Source: Cephalopachus bancanus
Taxonomy: Eukaryota; Chordata; Mammalia; Primates; Tarsiidae
Direction of reading: 5' to 3'
NCBI GenBank assembly: GCA_027257055.1
Contig: JAPVLO010000232.1
Span: 744,001 to 808,000, forward strand
Length of the DNA: 64,000 bases
Below are positions 50,757 to 61,147 of the stretch, piece by piece; within the stretch, counting starts at the first letter, position 1, and every line of letters begins with the position of its first letter. The translations under genes and the position numbers were made by a program. The notes under the pieces were generated by a model. That model saw nothing but the letters and a program-made list of their open reading frames with translations. It ran no database searches and was not told the DNA's origin.

Positions 50757-51147
50757 CAAAACATTGCTATAGGCCAAACTGTGTCCCCCCAAAAATTAGT
50801 ATGATGAAGCCCTAACCCCCAATGTGACTGACTCTGAACATAAGTCCTTTGGAAGGTACCTAAAATCAAATGAGTTCATAAGGGGCACCCTAACCCACAG
50901 GATTAGTGTCCTGATACAAAGAGACTCCAGAGAACTCAAGGACTCCCTCTCCCCTTCCTTCAACTGTGAGGACACAGTGAGAAAGAAGGTAGCCTCTTGC
51001 AAACCAGAGAGTCCTCACCAGAAACTAAACCAGCTGGTACCCTCATCTTGGATTTCTAGTCTCCAGACTATGAGAAATAAATTTCTGTTGTTCAAGCCAC
51101 CCAGTCTGTGGCATTTTGTTGTGGCAGCCTGTGCTGACTAATACAAA
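50757..51147 (+). mobile_element. Solo MaLR-type LTR (MLT1/MST family)
   Basis: Contains GTGTCCCCCCAAAAATTAGT, GAAGCCCTAACCCCCAATGT, GAGGACACAGTGAGAAAG, a CTCCAGACTATGAGAAATAA poly(A)-signal region and GTTGTGGCAGCCTGTGCTGA with ACTAATACA at the end. This is the full order of an ERVL-MaLR LTR. No internal region is adjacent. Confidence 0.9.
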
Positions 51148-51235
51148 CATCTCCAAGAAAACAAAAAGAAAAGTAGCAATTTGGAAGAAATTAAGACAAT
51201 GTAGGGGGAAAACATTAAATAAAGAATAGAGAAAT

Positions 51236-51500
51236 GTCCAGGCTTGGTGGCTCAGTCTGTAATCCTAGTACTTTGGGAGGCCGAAGTGAGTGGACTGACC
51301 GAGCCCACGTCTCTACAATGAATCAAAAATTAGCTAGATTTGGTAGCATGCGCCTGTGATTCAGGCTACTTAGAGGGCTGAGGCAGAAGGCTTGCCAGAG
51401 CCCAACAGGTCGATGCTGGGGTGGCCATGAGCGTGCCACTGCACTCCAGCCTGGGTGACAGAGGAGACTCCAACTCAAAAAAAAAAAAAAAAAAAAAAGA
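51236..51500 (+). mobile_element. Alu with internal deletion
   Basis: CCAGGCTTGGTGGCTCAGTC to a long A-tail, lacking part of the left monomer end. Flanked by AAAGAATAGAGAAATG repeats. Confidence 0.92.
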
Positions 51501-51651
51501 ATAGAGAAATGAAAATACATGTCCACATTGTTCTAAAACTGATTGCAGTAAAGACTGCACGACTCTGTAAATATACTAAAACCATTGATTTGTATACTTT
51601 AAATGGGTGAATTTATGATATGTGAATTATACCTCAACAGAAATGTTACCA

Positions 51652-51960
51652 ATTTATTTATTTATTTATTTATTTTTTGAGTTGCAGTCTCACTCTGTCA
51701 CCCAGGCTGGAGTGCAATGGCACGCTGACGGCCACCACAGTCTTGACCTGCCAACCTCAGGTGATCCTTCTGTCTCAGCCTTCCAAGTAGCTGGAATTAC
51801 AGGCATACAACACCACACCCAGCAAATTTTTTGATTTATTGTAGAGACTAGGACTCACTAAGTTACTCAGGCTGGTCTTGAACCTGAAGACTCAGGCAAT
51901 CCTCTCATCTCGGCCTCCCAAACTGCTGGGATTATAGGTGTGAGCCATCACATCCAGCAA
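51652..51960 (-). mobile_element. Alu with (TTTA)n tail
   Basis: TTTATTTATTTATTTTTTGA to GAGCCATCACATCCAGC. Confidence 0.9.
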
Positions 51961-51971
51961 CACCTTTTTAC

Positions 51972-52268
51972 CTTTTTTTTTTTTTTTTTTTAGTAGGAGT
52001 CTCACTCTGTTGCCCAGGCTGGAGTGCAGTGGTAAGCTCACAGCCACTGCAGCTTCAGCCTGCTGGGCTCTGGTGATCCTTCTGCCTCAGCCTTCCAAGT
52101 AGCTGGAACAGGTGTGTGCCACCATGTCTGGCTAATTTTTTTGATTTATTGTAGAGATGAAGTCTTTCCAAGTTGTCCAGACTGGTCTTAAACTCCTGGA
52201 CTCAGGCAATGCTCTTACCTCAGCCTCCCAAAGTGCTGGGATTACAGACATGAGCTACTGCGCTCGGC
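51972..52268 (-). mobile_element. Alu, 11 bases after the previous Alu
   Basis: T-tract, AGGAGTCTCACTCTGTTGCC to TGAGCTACTGCGCTCGGC. Second of a head-to-tail pair. Confidence 0.9.
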
Positions 52269-52299
52269 TTAACTACAATTTAAAAAGTAAAAATACTTA

Positions 52300-52900
52300 A
52301 AGGAAAACCTTTTACTCCACAAAAGACCCCATTAAGACCATAAAAAGATAAGCTACCAACTGGGAGAAACCATTTGCAAACCACATATCTGACAAAGGAC
52401 TATGTGTCTCGAATATATGAAGTGGTCTCAAAACTCAACAGTAAAAATGTTCATTGCATCAGTGTTTGTAACAGCAAATAGAAAAAAAACCCTAAATTAC
52501 CACCATGGAAAAAAGTATATTTTTAAAAATGCAGTCTAGTCATATGCTAGATTACTATACAACAGTTAAAAGGAATACACTAGACATATTCATCACCATG
52601 GACGGACTTTGTGTATAATGTGCATGATATAAGCAGTACCACATAATATGCATATTATATTTGTAAAACGTCTTTTCTTATCACGGGCAATGTGCCAACA
52701 TCACAACAAAGTTTGAGGGAGGTACATCTCACATATGAGCATGAAAACCCAATCATCACACTTATGAACTACAAAAGGATCTGTAAAAATTTTAAGCTCA
52801 CAAAGTAATGTTATATAAGAAAAATATAGCAGGTGGATTGGAAAGACACATATCAAATATATAAAGGCAGATGCTTACGGCAAAGAAAGATGAGGCAGAA
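52300..52900 (+). mobile_element. L1 ORF2-end fragment, tentative
   Basis: AGCTACCAACTGGGAGAAAC, CATTTGCAAACCACATATCT and TGACAAAGGACTATGTGTCT are L1 ORF2 3' phrases. The rest is too diverged for firm limits. Confidence 0.6.
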
Positions 52901-53151
52901 AAGAAATAAAAACCAAAACTGGCTATAAATGAAAAGTATGTATAAATCAAGTCATATCAATCCATTTGTACAGCTGAGGTCTAACACAACTAGAAAAACA
53001 AAAAACAAACAAATGAACAAAACTGTGATACAACCATACCAAGTACTTAGGTCAGAGTAAAAAGAAAATAAACTGAGGTTTATTTTTCTACATGAAAAGA
53101 TTTCCAAGATATATTGTTAAGTGAAAAAAAATTTTTTATATAAAAAAAAAA

Positions 53152-53414
53152 ATAGCTGGGCTCAGTGGCTCAGACTGTAATCCCGCGCCTTTGGGAGGCT
53201 GAGGTGAGTGGATTGCCTGACCCGCCTGGGCAGCGAGACCTCATCTCTACAGTAAATAAAAAAATCAGCCGGGGGTGGTAGCGCATGCCTATAATTCCGG
53301 CTACTTGGAAGGCTGAGGCGGAAGGATCGCCGGAGCCCAGCAGGTCGAGGCTGCAGTGGCTGGGAGTGGCCACTGCACTCCAGTCTGGGCGACAGAGTGA
53401 GACTCTAACTCAAA
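53152..53414 (+). mobile_element. Alu
   Basis: AGCTGGGCTCAGTGGCTCAG to CTCTAACTCAAAGAAAAT, with a short deletion at the box B region. Confidence 0.92.
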
Positions 53415-53511
53415 GAAAATAAATAAATAAAAATAAAAAATAGATTTTTAAAGTACAATGTTATATTTATGTAAAATTAAACCACAAAATAAAAATCTCT
53501 CTTTCTCTTCT

Positions 53512-53514
<3 letters not shown>

Positions 53515-53594
<80 letters not shown>
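53515..53594. repeat. Compound (CA)n(TC)n microsatellite
   Basis: About 17 CA units then about 20 TC units. Confidence 0.96.
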
Positions 53595-53596
<2 letters not shown>

Positions 53597-53819
53597 GTGG
53601 GTAAATGTGTAAAAATGTTTTGGAAAAGAACTATGAAAAATGTAGGAAAATGTCCTACATGACTCATAAAAAGTATAGAATAAAAATAAAGCCAGATAGA
53701 AATCCCGAGAAAAACAAAAAACAGTAAGAAAGAATATGTAATCCTAATTATCATTGCTTTTGCAATAAACAATATTTACAGTCACCACCCACAAAAAAGA
53801 AAACAAAAAAACTCAATAG

Positions 53820-54960
53820 TTAAAAAAATAGAAAATAGACAAAAGATATGAAGAACTATTTTACTGAAGAGGATGTATGGATGGCAAATAAAGCACATGA
53901 AAAGATGTCCTGTCCAATTCAGTATCCATTAGGAAAATGTAGCTGAAAACCACAGTGAGATGGCATTACATACCTATCAGAACAGCTAAAATAAAAATAC
54001 ATTAAATGTTGCCAAGAATGTGCAAAAACAGAATCTTTCATACACTGTCGACAGAAATGTAAAACTGTACAGATCATTTGGCAATTTCTAATGAAACTAA
54101 AGACATGCTTATCACACAACCCAGCAGTGGCACTCCTGCCCACATCAAGAGCTATATCCAAATGTTCATATCTTTATTTGTAGTGGCCCCAAAGCAAAAG
54201 CAATCAAAATGAACCACCAATCTCAAAAAGTCACATATGGTATGACTTCATTTATGTAACACTGTCGAAGGGACAAAATTATAGGGATAGAGAACACATT
54301 TATGGTTGCCAGGGGTTAGGATGGTGAGAGGGAGGAAAGTGGGTGTGACTAGGAAGAGGAGCATGAGAGGTATTTGTGGTGATGCAATAATATTTTTTTA
54401 AAACTTTTTTAGAGACAAGGTCTCACTCTGGCACCTTGGCTCGAGTGCAGTGGTGTGATCATAGCTCATTGTAGCCTCAACCTTCTGGGCTCAAGAATTC
54501 CACCTTAGCTTCATAAGTAGCTGGGACTGCAGGTGTGCACCAACATTCCCAATTCATTTTTAAAAACTGGTTTAGGGATGAGGTCTGGCTAAGTTGCACT
54601 GGCTGGTTTTGAACTCCTTGCCTCAAGTGATCCTCCTGCCTTAGGCTCCTGAGTAGCTGGATTACAGACGTGTGCCACTATGCCCAGGTCAATAGTTCTT
54701 TACCTTGATTGCAAATCTACATATGTGCAAATCTTGATTATACTGAATCTATGCACGTGATTAAAAGGCCTAGACTATACACATTGCACAAATTTCAATT
54801 TTCTTGTTTTGATATTGTACTATATTTATGTAAAATATAATATTCATTGGGGAAACAGGGTAAAGGATACACAGGACCACTCTGTACTATTTTTGCAACT
54901 TTCTGTGAATCTATATTTTTCAAAATAATGTTTTTAAAAAGGACATGAGGGTAAAAATAA
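53820..54960 (+). mobile_element. Old L1 3' end, interrupted by an Alu
   Basis: ATTTTACTGAAGAGGATGTA, CATACCTATCAGAACAGCTA and ATGACTTCATTTATGTAACA on the left of the Alu, and CTTTCTGTGAATCTATATTT on the right. Coding capacity is lost. Confidence 0.75.
54403..54688 (-). mobile_element. Old Alu
   Basis: AAACTTTTTTAGAGACAAGG to TGTGCCACTATGCCCAGG. Confidence 0.88.
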
Positions 54961-55634
54961 AAGAATTCTTAAAAATTAAAAACATGATAGCAGAAATGGA
55001 AAACTCAATAGAAGAATTAAATCTCCCAAAGAGAGCAAAAAGACAAAGATGAAGAAAACAGGATAAAAAAGTTAAGAAAATTAGAGAAGGTGCAACATCA
55101 GAATAATATATATATTTTTAAAAGAACATGAATAAAATGGGAGAAAGTTAACAAGAAACTAATTTAAGTTTACAGAGATGAGTTTCTGATGCTCACCAAA
55201 ATGAGTGAAAACAGATCATAGGAAGAAGTATCTTTGAACAAGTCATAACAGGGGGGACAAAAAGAAGATTCTACAAGCTTCCTGAGAGGAAAAACAAGTT
55301 GCAAAGCAACAGATGGCTTTGGGTTTTCCACAGCAACACTGGATGCTCAGAGACCACAAAGCAATGTTTTCAAATTGCTGATGATTTCCAACCAAGAATT
55401 GTACACTCAGTCAAGCTCTCAGGCAAATAAATGTGAAGGTAGAATAATAAGAGTTTTACACATAAAAACAAAATATTAATTTGGTATGTACTTTCTTAAA
55501 AACGACTGGAAGTTGTGCTCCATTCAACAAGAGACTAATCTGGGCACCTTTGTCCTGGGCACCGATGCATACCCACACAAGGCAACCCTGCTCCTCTTCC
55601 GCGACACCCCTAAGACTGGTCCTGGTCCTCCTTT
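54961..55634. other. A-rich sequence, possibly L1 internal
   Basis: CCAACCAAGAATTGTACACT and similar phrases resemble old L1 internal or 5' sequence, but I cannot place them with confidence. Confidence 0.35.
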
Positions 55635-55910
55635 TCTTTTCTTTTTTTTTTTTTGAGTCAGAGTCTCACTCTGTCACCCAGGTGGGGCTCTCACAGCCAC
55701 CCCAGCATAGACCTGTTGGGCTCAGGTGATCCTTCCATCTCAGCCTTCCAAGGAGCTGGAACTACAGGCACGCACTACCATACCTGGCTAATTTTTGGGT
55801 TTTTTGGATATATTGTGGGGACGAAGTCTCACCAAGTTGCTCAGGCTGGGCTCAGGCAATCCTCTTGCCTCGGCCTTGGGATTACAGACTTGAGCCACCG
55901 TGCCTGGCCT
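55635..55910 (-). mobile_element. Alu with long target duplication
   Basis: Direct repeats of GGTCCTCCTTTTCTTT lie before the T-tract and again just after 55911. Confidence 0.92.
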
Positions 55911-56329
55911 GGTCCTCCTTTTCTTTCTCCTGTAATCTTGACCTCATTCATGGCAGCCACACCAGTGAGAGACACAAGCTGGCACTTAAGTCATCATCAC
56001 CCTCATCTCTCAGAACTGATCAAGGAGTCTTGACGATTCTGCTGCCAAGTATTTCTCCTCAATTCTGTCCCTACTAGCACAACCTTTGTATAGATTTGTA
56101 TCAAAATAGTTAACTCTCCACTCAATCTCTCTATTCCCAGTCTTGGAGTCACCCCAAAGCCATCCTCCACAATGTGGCTATAGCTATTGGCCTGAAATGC
56201 AAATTTGTCATTCCCTTACCAAAATGCTTCAAAAGTTCCTCAAATTCTGACCAGTCTGACAAGATAAACACGTGGCAAACTGTCTCTCTCCACATGTATC
56301 GTTCCCAACCCCATGACGAACAATACTAA
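55911..56329. other. CEP41 intron 1, nothing recognised
   Basis: No exon or repeat recognised. Confidence 0.35.
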
Positions 56330-56526
56330 TTTTTTAATTAGTTATTTTTAATTGACAAATCATAATTATATCAGTTTATGGGGTACAATGTGAAACATAT
56401 TTATATCACACACACACACACACAAAGAGGAATAATTAAATCAAGTTAGTTCACATAGCCATCACTTCACTTAATATTTTGTTGTGAGACAATTAAAATT
56501 TACTCCCTTACCTATTTTAAACTAGA
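56330..56526 (-). mobile_element. L1 3' UTR fragment
   Basis: TTTTTAATTGACAAATCATA, CAGTTTATGGGGTACAATGT and CTAGACAATATAG are the reverse-oriented L1 3' UTR, with a (CA)n insertion at 56407-56423. Confidence 0.75.
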
Positions 56527-57260
56527 CAATATAGTTGAACTTGGAGCAACTGGGGTTTGAACTGTGTGGGTCTACTTACATGAAGATTTTCCACTGCTTC
56601 TGTATCCCCTAGTACAGCAAGAATAATCTACTCTCCTCTTCCTCCTCTGCCCACTCAGTGTGAAGACAGTGAAGATGAAGACCTTCATGATGATCCACTG
56701 CCACTTAATGAAGAGAACGTGTGTTTTCTCTTCCAAATGATTTTAACATTTTTTTCTCCAGCTTATTTTATTGTAATACAGTATATAATACAAATGTGTT
56801 GACTATTTATACCGGGGGTGCCAAAAAAAATGTATACATGTTTGAAGAGATGTTCACCATAAGCAGAAGTGTCTGGAGGCTGATGGTCACCACTCTGAGC
56901 ACCTCTTGTAATTGCAAAAGTCAAACGTGACTTGTATTCATCTTTGGTTATTGATCCATATTGAGTATTATAATTTTAATAGCTTTTTTCCTTTCTTAAA
57001 ATGTGTATACATTTTTTCTTTGGCACCCCCTGTATTATGGATAAGGCTTTCAGTCAATAGTAAGCTACTGAAAGTTAAACTCTTGGGGGGTATAAAATAC
57101 ATACAAAATATATGTAACTGACTGTTATATTATGGAGAAGGCTTCCAGTCAACAGTAGGCTATTGGTAAAGTTTTGGGGAGGCAAGTTATACACAGCATT
57201 TCTCCCGGAGGGTCAGTCGTACATTATTAGTAACTACATCTGCCCTCCTGGGTTATACGC
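56527..57260 (+). mobile_element. Older DNA transposon remnant (Tigger-like, tentative), split by a MITE
   Basis: TTTGAACTGTGTGGGTCTAC and ACATGAAGATTTTCCACTGC are at the left, and GGCTTCCAGTCAACAGTAGG with TAAAGTTTTGGGGAGGCAAG at the right. This matches a widespread mammalian DNA element I recall as Tigger-type; the name is uncertain. A short tandem copy of the GGCTT..AGTCAA..AGTA segment occurs at 57036-57077 and 57131-57172. Confidence 0.55.
56812..57032. mobile_element. Mariner-type MITE with TA target duplication
   Basis: A 221-base element flanked by TA (56810-56811 and 57033-57034). The left terminus CCGGGGGTGCCAAAAAAAAT and the right terminus (complement of TTTCTTTGGCACCCCCTG) form inverted repeats of over 30 bases, including GTATACA. 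No coding capacity. Confidence 0.88.
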
Positions 57261-57627
57261 CTCAAAAACATTCCCGCTGACACTCTGGACCCTTCGACCA
57301 GCATCTCCCAGTCACTGCCATGCCCTCAGGGTCTATCCTCTACCTCTAGCATGGACATCTCAGATCCCACACGCAGTCTGCAGACAGCACTGCAGAGCTT
57401 AGATCGCCCTGCAACTCTCTCAACTTAGCACCAGTGCACCAGGAGATGAGATTACTGCAACTCCTGTCTGGTACAGAGGTGAAGCCGCTCAGGGGGGCAC
57501 GAAATGCCCTGGCCACCTGACCCTGTGCAGGGCACGCTCCTGCGGGCTGCTCTGAAGTCAGCACCTACCTTCCTGAGGCTGTCCACTCTGGGTAGGACAG
57601 TAGCACAGCTTAATTCCAGAGGGCAAG
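57261..57627. other. Sequence upstream of the ERV LTR
   Basis: Unannotated. The true LTR start could lie in here, because only one LTR is in the window to define it. Confidence 0.3.
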
Positions 57628-58131
57628 TGTCTTGCAGGCAGGTTTGGAATGGTTAGGAAACCGTCTTATGGGGACGTAACTCTTTTAAACAACTACACAC
57701 TGACTGAAGTCCAGACCTGACCCTGAAATAGGGAGTGACTGAAAGGCACAGGGAACAGTCAGAAGGGCATCTCCCGAGATGGCGTTAAACACTACATGGA
57801 ACCTAACAAAGACAACAAAGGCCTTAAACTCCTGCTCTTCCTGCGCGCGCGATACTTAAACCTATACACAAATACCTCCCTGTAGGAATACTACCTCATA
57901 GCTCCCTCCAATAAAGACCCTAAGACGGCACTGGCCGGCACCGCCAGGCTCCGGTAGAGCACTGGCCACCCCCTCCCAGACCGAGAAACGCAGACCTCTC
58001 TCGCCCTCGCTCTCTCACTCTCCCTTCCCTACCAGGCGGTTACAGACCTCTTCCCTCTCTCTATAGCCGCTGCTCTAATAAATCTCTTGGCTTCAAAGGG
58101 TGTTGAGTCTCGCTGGCGCCACCGTCCTTCA
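57628..58131 (+). mobile_element. ERV class I 5' LTR (left edge uncertain)
   Basis: Ends TTCA just before the primer-binding site. An AATAAA signal at 58076-58081 is followed by a U5-like stretch starting TCTCTTGGCTTCAAAGGGTG, with a pyrimidine-rich R/U5-type region before it. The TGTCTTGC at 57628 is the nearest plausible TG start for an LTR of about 500 bases, but a start further left cannot be excluded. Orientation is antisense to CEP41. Confidence 0.65.
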
Positions 58132-58132
58132 C

Positions 58133-58150
58133 TGGTGCCATGCCTCGGTC
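58133..58150 (+). other. Primer-binding site, best match tRNA-His
   Basis: TGGTGCCATGCCTCGGTC resembles the tRNA-His 3'-end complement as I recall it, at about 14 of 18 positions. It directly follows the LTR end. A His primer is shared with HERV-H/RTVL-H-like class I elements. Confidence 0.6.
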
Positions 58151-58263
58151 AGAAGCTCTCTCGCCCTAAGGCGAGGTCCCGTCCCGGCGCCAGTGGCACT
58201 CGCCCCTCAAGGCCTTTGCCCACTTTCTTGAATGCCAGCGCCGCATCCATCACCACCTCGGAT

Positions 58264-58271
58264 AGGTAAGT
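58264..58271 (+). promoter_or_regulatory. Candidate retroviral splice donor
   Basis: AG|GTAAGT in the leader, a full consensus donor where the env subgenomic donor is expected. A second weaker one (CAGGTAAGG) lies near 58362. In the second leader copy the same place reads GGCAAGT, so it is lost there. Confidence 0.4.
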
Positions 58272-58889
58272 GCCCCTACCTGAAAAAAAAAACCCTAAAA
58301 ACCTCGCCTGGGATACCCAGAAGGGACTGACCATTGATTGTCCGGCGGCTCCTTCGACCCCAGGTAAGGGGGGGACCACACCCCGCCTAGGCTTTCAAAG
58401 CCACAGCGGACCCCCTACTGGTTTTTCCTTCTCCTGCCTAGGACTCTAAAACCACCTCTTTAACTCCTATAAGCATTCAAAAAAGTGGGCAGAGATTTCC
58501 CTCCCTCCTGTCCCGCTTTGACCCATTGAACTCTTAGCCTTAACGGGTGTTAGGTCCCACTGTGAATTGGGCCTTTCTCGCCCTTGTGCAGGTCTCTCTC
58601 CCCCCGGGCAGGATCCCGATTTGGCGCCTGTGGCCAATCCTGCTCTCTCAGACTCTCCCCACCCTTCTGAACGCCCCAGCCATATTCACACTAGCACTCG
58701 TTCAATAGGCAAGTCCCCCTCCCCAAACAAGGGAGTAAGAACTTTCCAGGGAACTCCGGAGGAAACGGACTTTAAAAACTACCCCCTCCGGCCCCCGGGC
58801 GAGGGAAAACACACCCACCTCGACTTTCACAACTACCGCAGACCCTAAAGGCTTCCTCTTTTCCTTTATCTCTCTCAAACTTTAAAAAC

Positions 58890-59060
58890 TCCCACGGCTG
58901 CCAGTCTGTAGTGGGTCCCAGGGACCCCACGGCTGCTAACCCACGGCGGTTTTAGTAAAATTCCCTCTATCTCTTTCTCCCCCCTCCCTAAGGAATCCCA
59001 CAGCTGTCAGGCCACGCCTGTTGGCCCACAGCGGATTCTAAGGGGTCCCACGTCAATAAC
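58890..59060 (+). repeat. Short internal repeats in the ERV leader
   Basis: CCCACGGCTG or CCCACAGCTG followed by CCACGGCGG, CCACAGCGG or GTCCCA elements recurs three to four times. Confidence 0.65.
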
Positions 59061-59273
59061 TGTTCGACCAGCAGTAAAGATACTCCCCACCTGCCGCCCG
59101 GTCAAGTGCTCTCTGTCTGTTTCCGAAAATCCTAGCGCTAGGTGCCTTGACCCCTCGGTTCTCCAGGAGAACCCTGGCTGTGCCAAACCTCTGTGATGAC
59201 AGACTTTGACACAGCCACACTTCTTGGACAGCTGACTCTTCAGGGGACGCTCCGTTTAGTCTGCCTGTTCCCC

Positions 59274-60895
59274 ATGGGGGGGCTCACCCTCTCTGCCGGC
59301 CAATTCTCCTCTCAAATGCCTTTTAAAAATCTCTCTACCCTCTCTCTCTCTCCTGATATTAAGCCCAAGCATCTAATTCGCCTCTGCACACAGGACTGGC
59401 CTACATATCCCTTAGACAATCAAAGTCAGCGGCCCCCCCCAGGGATCCCTCAATCCTGATATTATCAGGGATTTATATAACTTTTGTGAGTGTTCAAAAA
59501 GGTGGGTGGAGATTCCCTATGTCCAATCCTTTTCTCTCCTCCGTGAACATCCTTGGCTATGTCTCACCTGTAACCCCTCTAACCTTCACCCTCAACTCAT
59601 GCTAGCATCTACTGCTTCCCCTGTAACTTCCCTTCCTCCCATTGTTCCAAGCACGTGTAAGCCTCCTCCTCTAGATTCCCCTCCCCCTACTGCAGACCCT
59701 GCAAATTCCATCTCTTCTCCCTCCTCCTCTGTCTCAGATTTCAAGCCTGCAGATGAACCTCCCCCATACAGGCAACCCAAGGCTCTTCTGGCCCCGCCCT
59801 CCTCTTCAACCCCTCCCACTTCTGCTCCAGAAGTTCAACCTATATATCCTCCCCTTCCAATCACTTCCCAGTGTAGCCCTCCAGTAACCCAATCCAAGGC
59901 CACATCGGTGGTCCTAGCACCCCTCCGTGAAGTAGCAGGCGCAGAGGGTATTGTCCAGGTGCATGTCCCCTTCTCTATCTCGGACCTCTCACAAATAGAA
60001 AAACGTCTTGGATCATATACAACTAATCCTGCCACCTACATTAAGGAGTTTCATTACCTCATCCAGTCCTATGGCCTCATTTTTCATGATATATACCTAA
60101 TCCTTTCCAACACCCTGCTTCCGGAGGAACGTAGGAGAGTCTGGGAACAGGCTAGAACATACGCAGATGAAATTCACCAAACCACCCCAGCTCACCCCCT
60201 TGGTGCAGTGGCTGTCCCAGACCAGGATCCGGTCTGGGACTATAACTCTCCTGCCGGCATTGAGTCCAGGGATCGCTTCTCTACTTGCCTCCTTTCTGGG
60301 CTGTGTAGGGCTGCACAAAAAGCAGTTAACTTTGAAAAACTTCAGGAAGTTATTCAGGACAAAGATGAGAATCCCTCTAACTTTCTCAGTCGACTCACTA
60401 GGGCACTTCAACAGTATACCCACATAGATCCGGACTCCCCTGATGGCTGGCAACTCCTAATGACATATTTTTTTCTCCCAAAGCTATCCAGACATTAGGG
60501 CAAAACTAAAAAAACTTGACAGAGGCCCCCTCACTCCCCAACATGATGTCCTAGCAACTGCCTTTAAAGTGTTCCACAACCGGGACGAAAAGGCAAAAAG
60601 ACATAAGTATCAGATGCTGGCCCAGGCCCTCCAGGGAGCTAAGGGTTCCTCCGGTGTCACCCAAGGTGGTGGCAATGCCTGAACCCAGCGACAACCACCA
60701 GGACCCTGCTTCAAGTGTGGGCAACCAGGACATTGGGCACGAGGATGTCCTAACCCCAGAGTGGCCCAAAAGCCATGTCCCAAATGCAGTCAGGCAGGAC
60801 ATTGGGCAACGGACTGCCCCAGTTCCCAAATAGGGACTGGGTCAACCCCCAATCCTGCTTTAGACCTGTTGGGTATGGCAGCGACCTTGGAATGA
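59274..60895 (+). pseudogene. ERV gag (MA-CA-NC), broken
   Basis: Gag forms the virion shell and packages RNA. The probable start is ATG 59274, followed by Gly codons, giving an MG myristoylation-type N-terminus. The matrix part runs to a frame change near the C8 run at 59431-59440. The next frame is open to 60498 and includes a long Pro/Ser-rich linker with PPPY (about 59758-59769, a late-domain type motif) and a capsid-like region containing QDPVWDYNSP. A second frame change lies near the T7 run at 60468-60474, then a TGA at 60680-60682 before the nucleocapsid. Two CCHC knuckles (CFKCGQPGHWARGC at 60707 and CPKCSQAGHWATDC at 60776) follow, and the reading ends at TGA 60893. Defective. Confidence 0.85.
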
Positions 60896-61147
60896 CGGGG
60901 CCTGGGGTCTCCCTGCCCGACACAAATTTCAAATCGTCGGGAGCCCAGGGTTACTATAACAGTTGACGGGCGCTCCATCCATTTTCTCCTAGACACTGGA
61001 GCCACCCTTTCCATCATTCGAGAATTTTGGGGCCCAACTTCCCCGTCTAAGTCCCCTATAGTCGGGGTAGGGGGCCAGTCCATCACTCCATGCATAACTC
61101 CTGCAGTTACGTGCATTTTTGCAAACGTCCCCTTCACTCATTCCTTT
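60896..61147 (+). pseudogene. ERV protease region
   Basis: In the same frame as the nucleocapsid and pol. It contains LLDTGATLSI, with the DTGA aspartic-protease active site at 60992-61003. The region follows the gag TGA directly without a frame change, as in gamma-type retroviruses, where gag and pro-pol are joined by stop-codon readthrough. No internal stop is apparent between 60896 and the following RT frame. Confidence 0.8.

Larger units (their letters stand above)
58083..58860 (+). repeat. Degenerate duplication of U5/PBS/leader segment
   Basis: Segment 58083-58410 is repeated in order, with drift, at about 58530-58850. Paired pieces are CAAAGGGTGTTGAGTC / TAACGGGTGTTAGGTC, GGCGCCAGTGGC / GGCGCCTGTGGC, CCACTTTCTTGAATGCC / CCACCCTTCTGAACGCC and GATAGGTAAGTGCCCC / AATAGGCAAGTCCCCC. 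Confidence 0.75.

Noticed and set aside
58520..58860. Possible second LTR within the ERV leader
   Set aside because: It repeats only the U5/leader portion. No poly(A) signal or U3-like part was found, so a leader duplication is the better reading.
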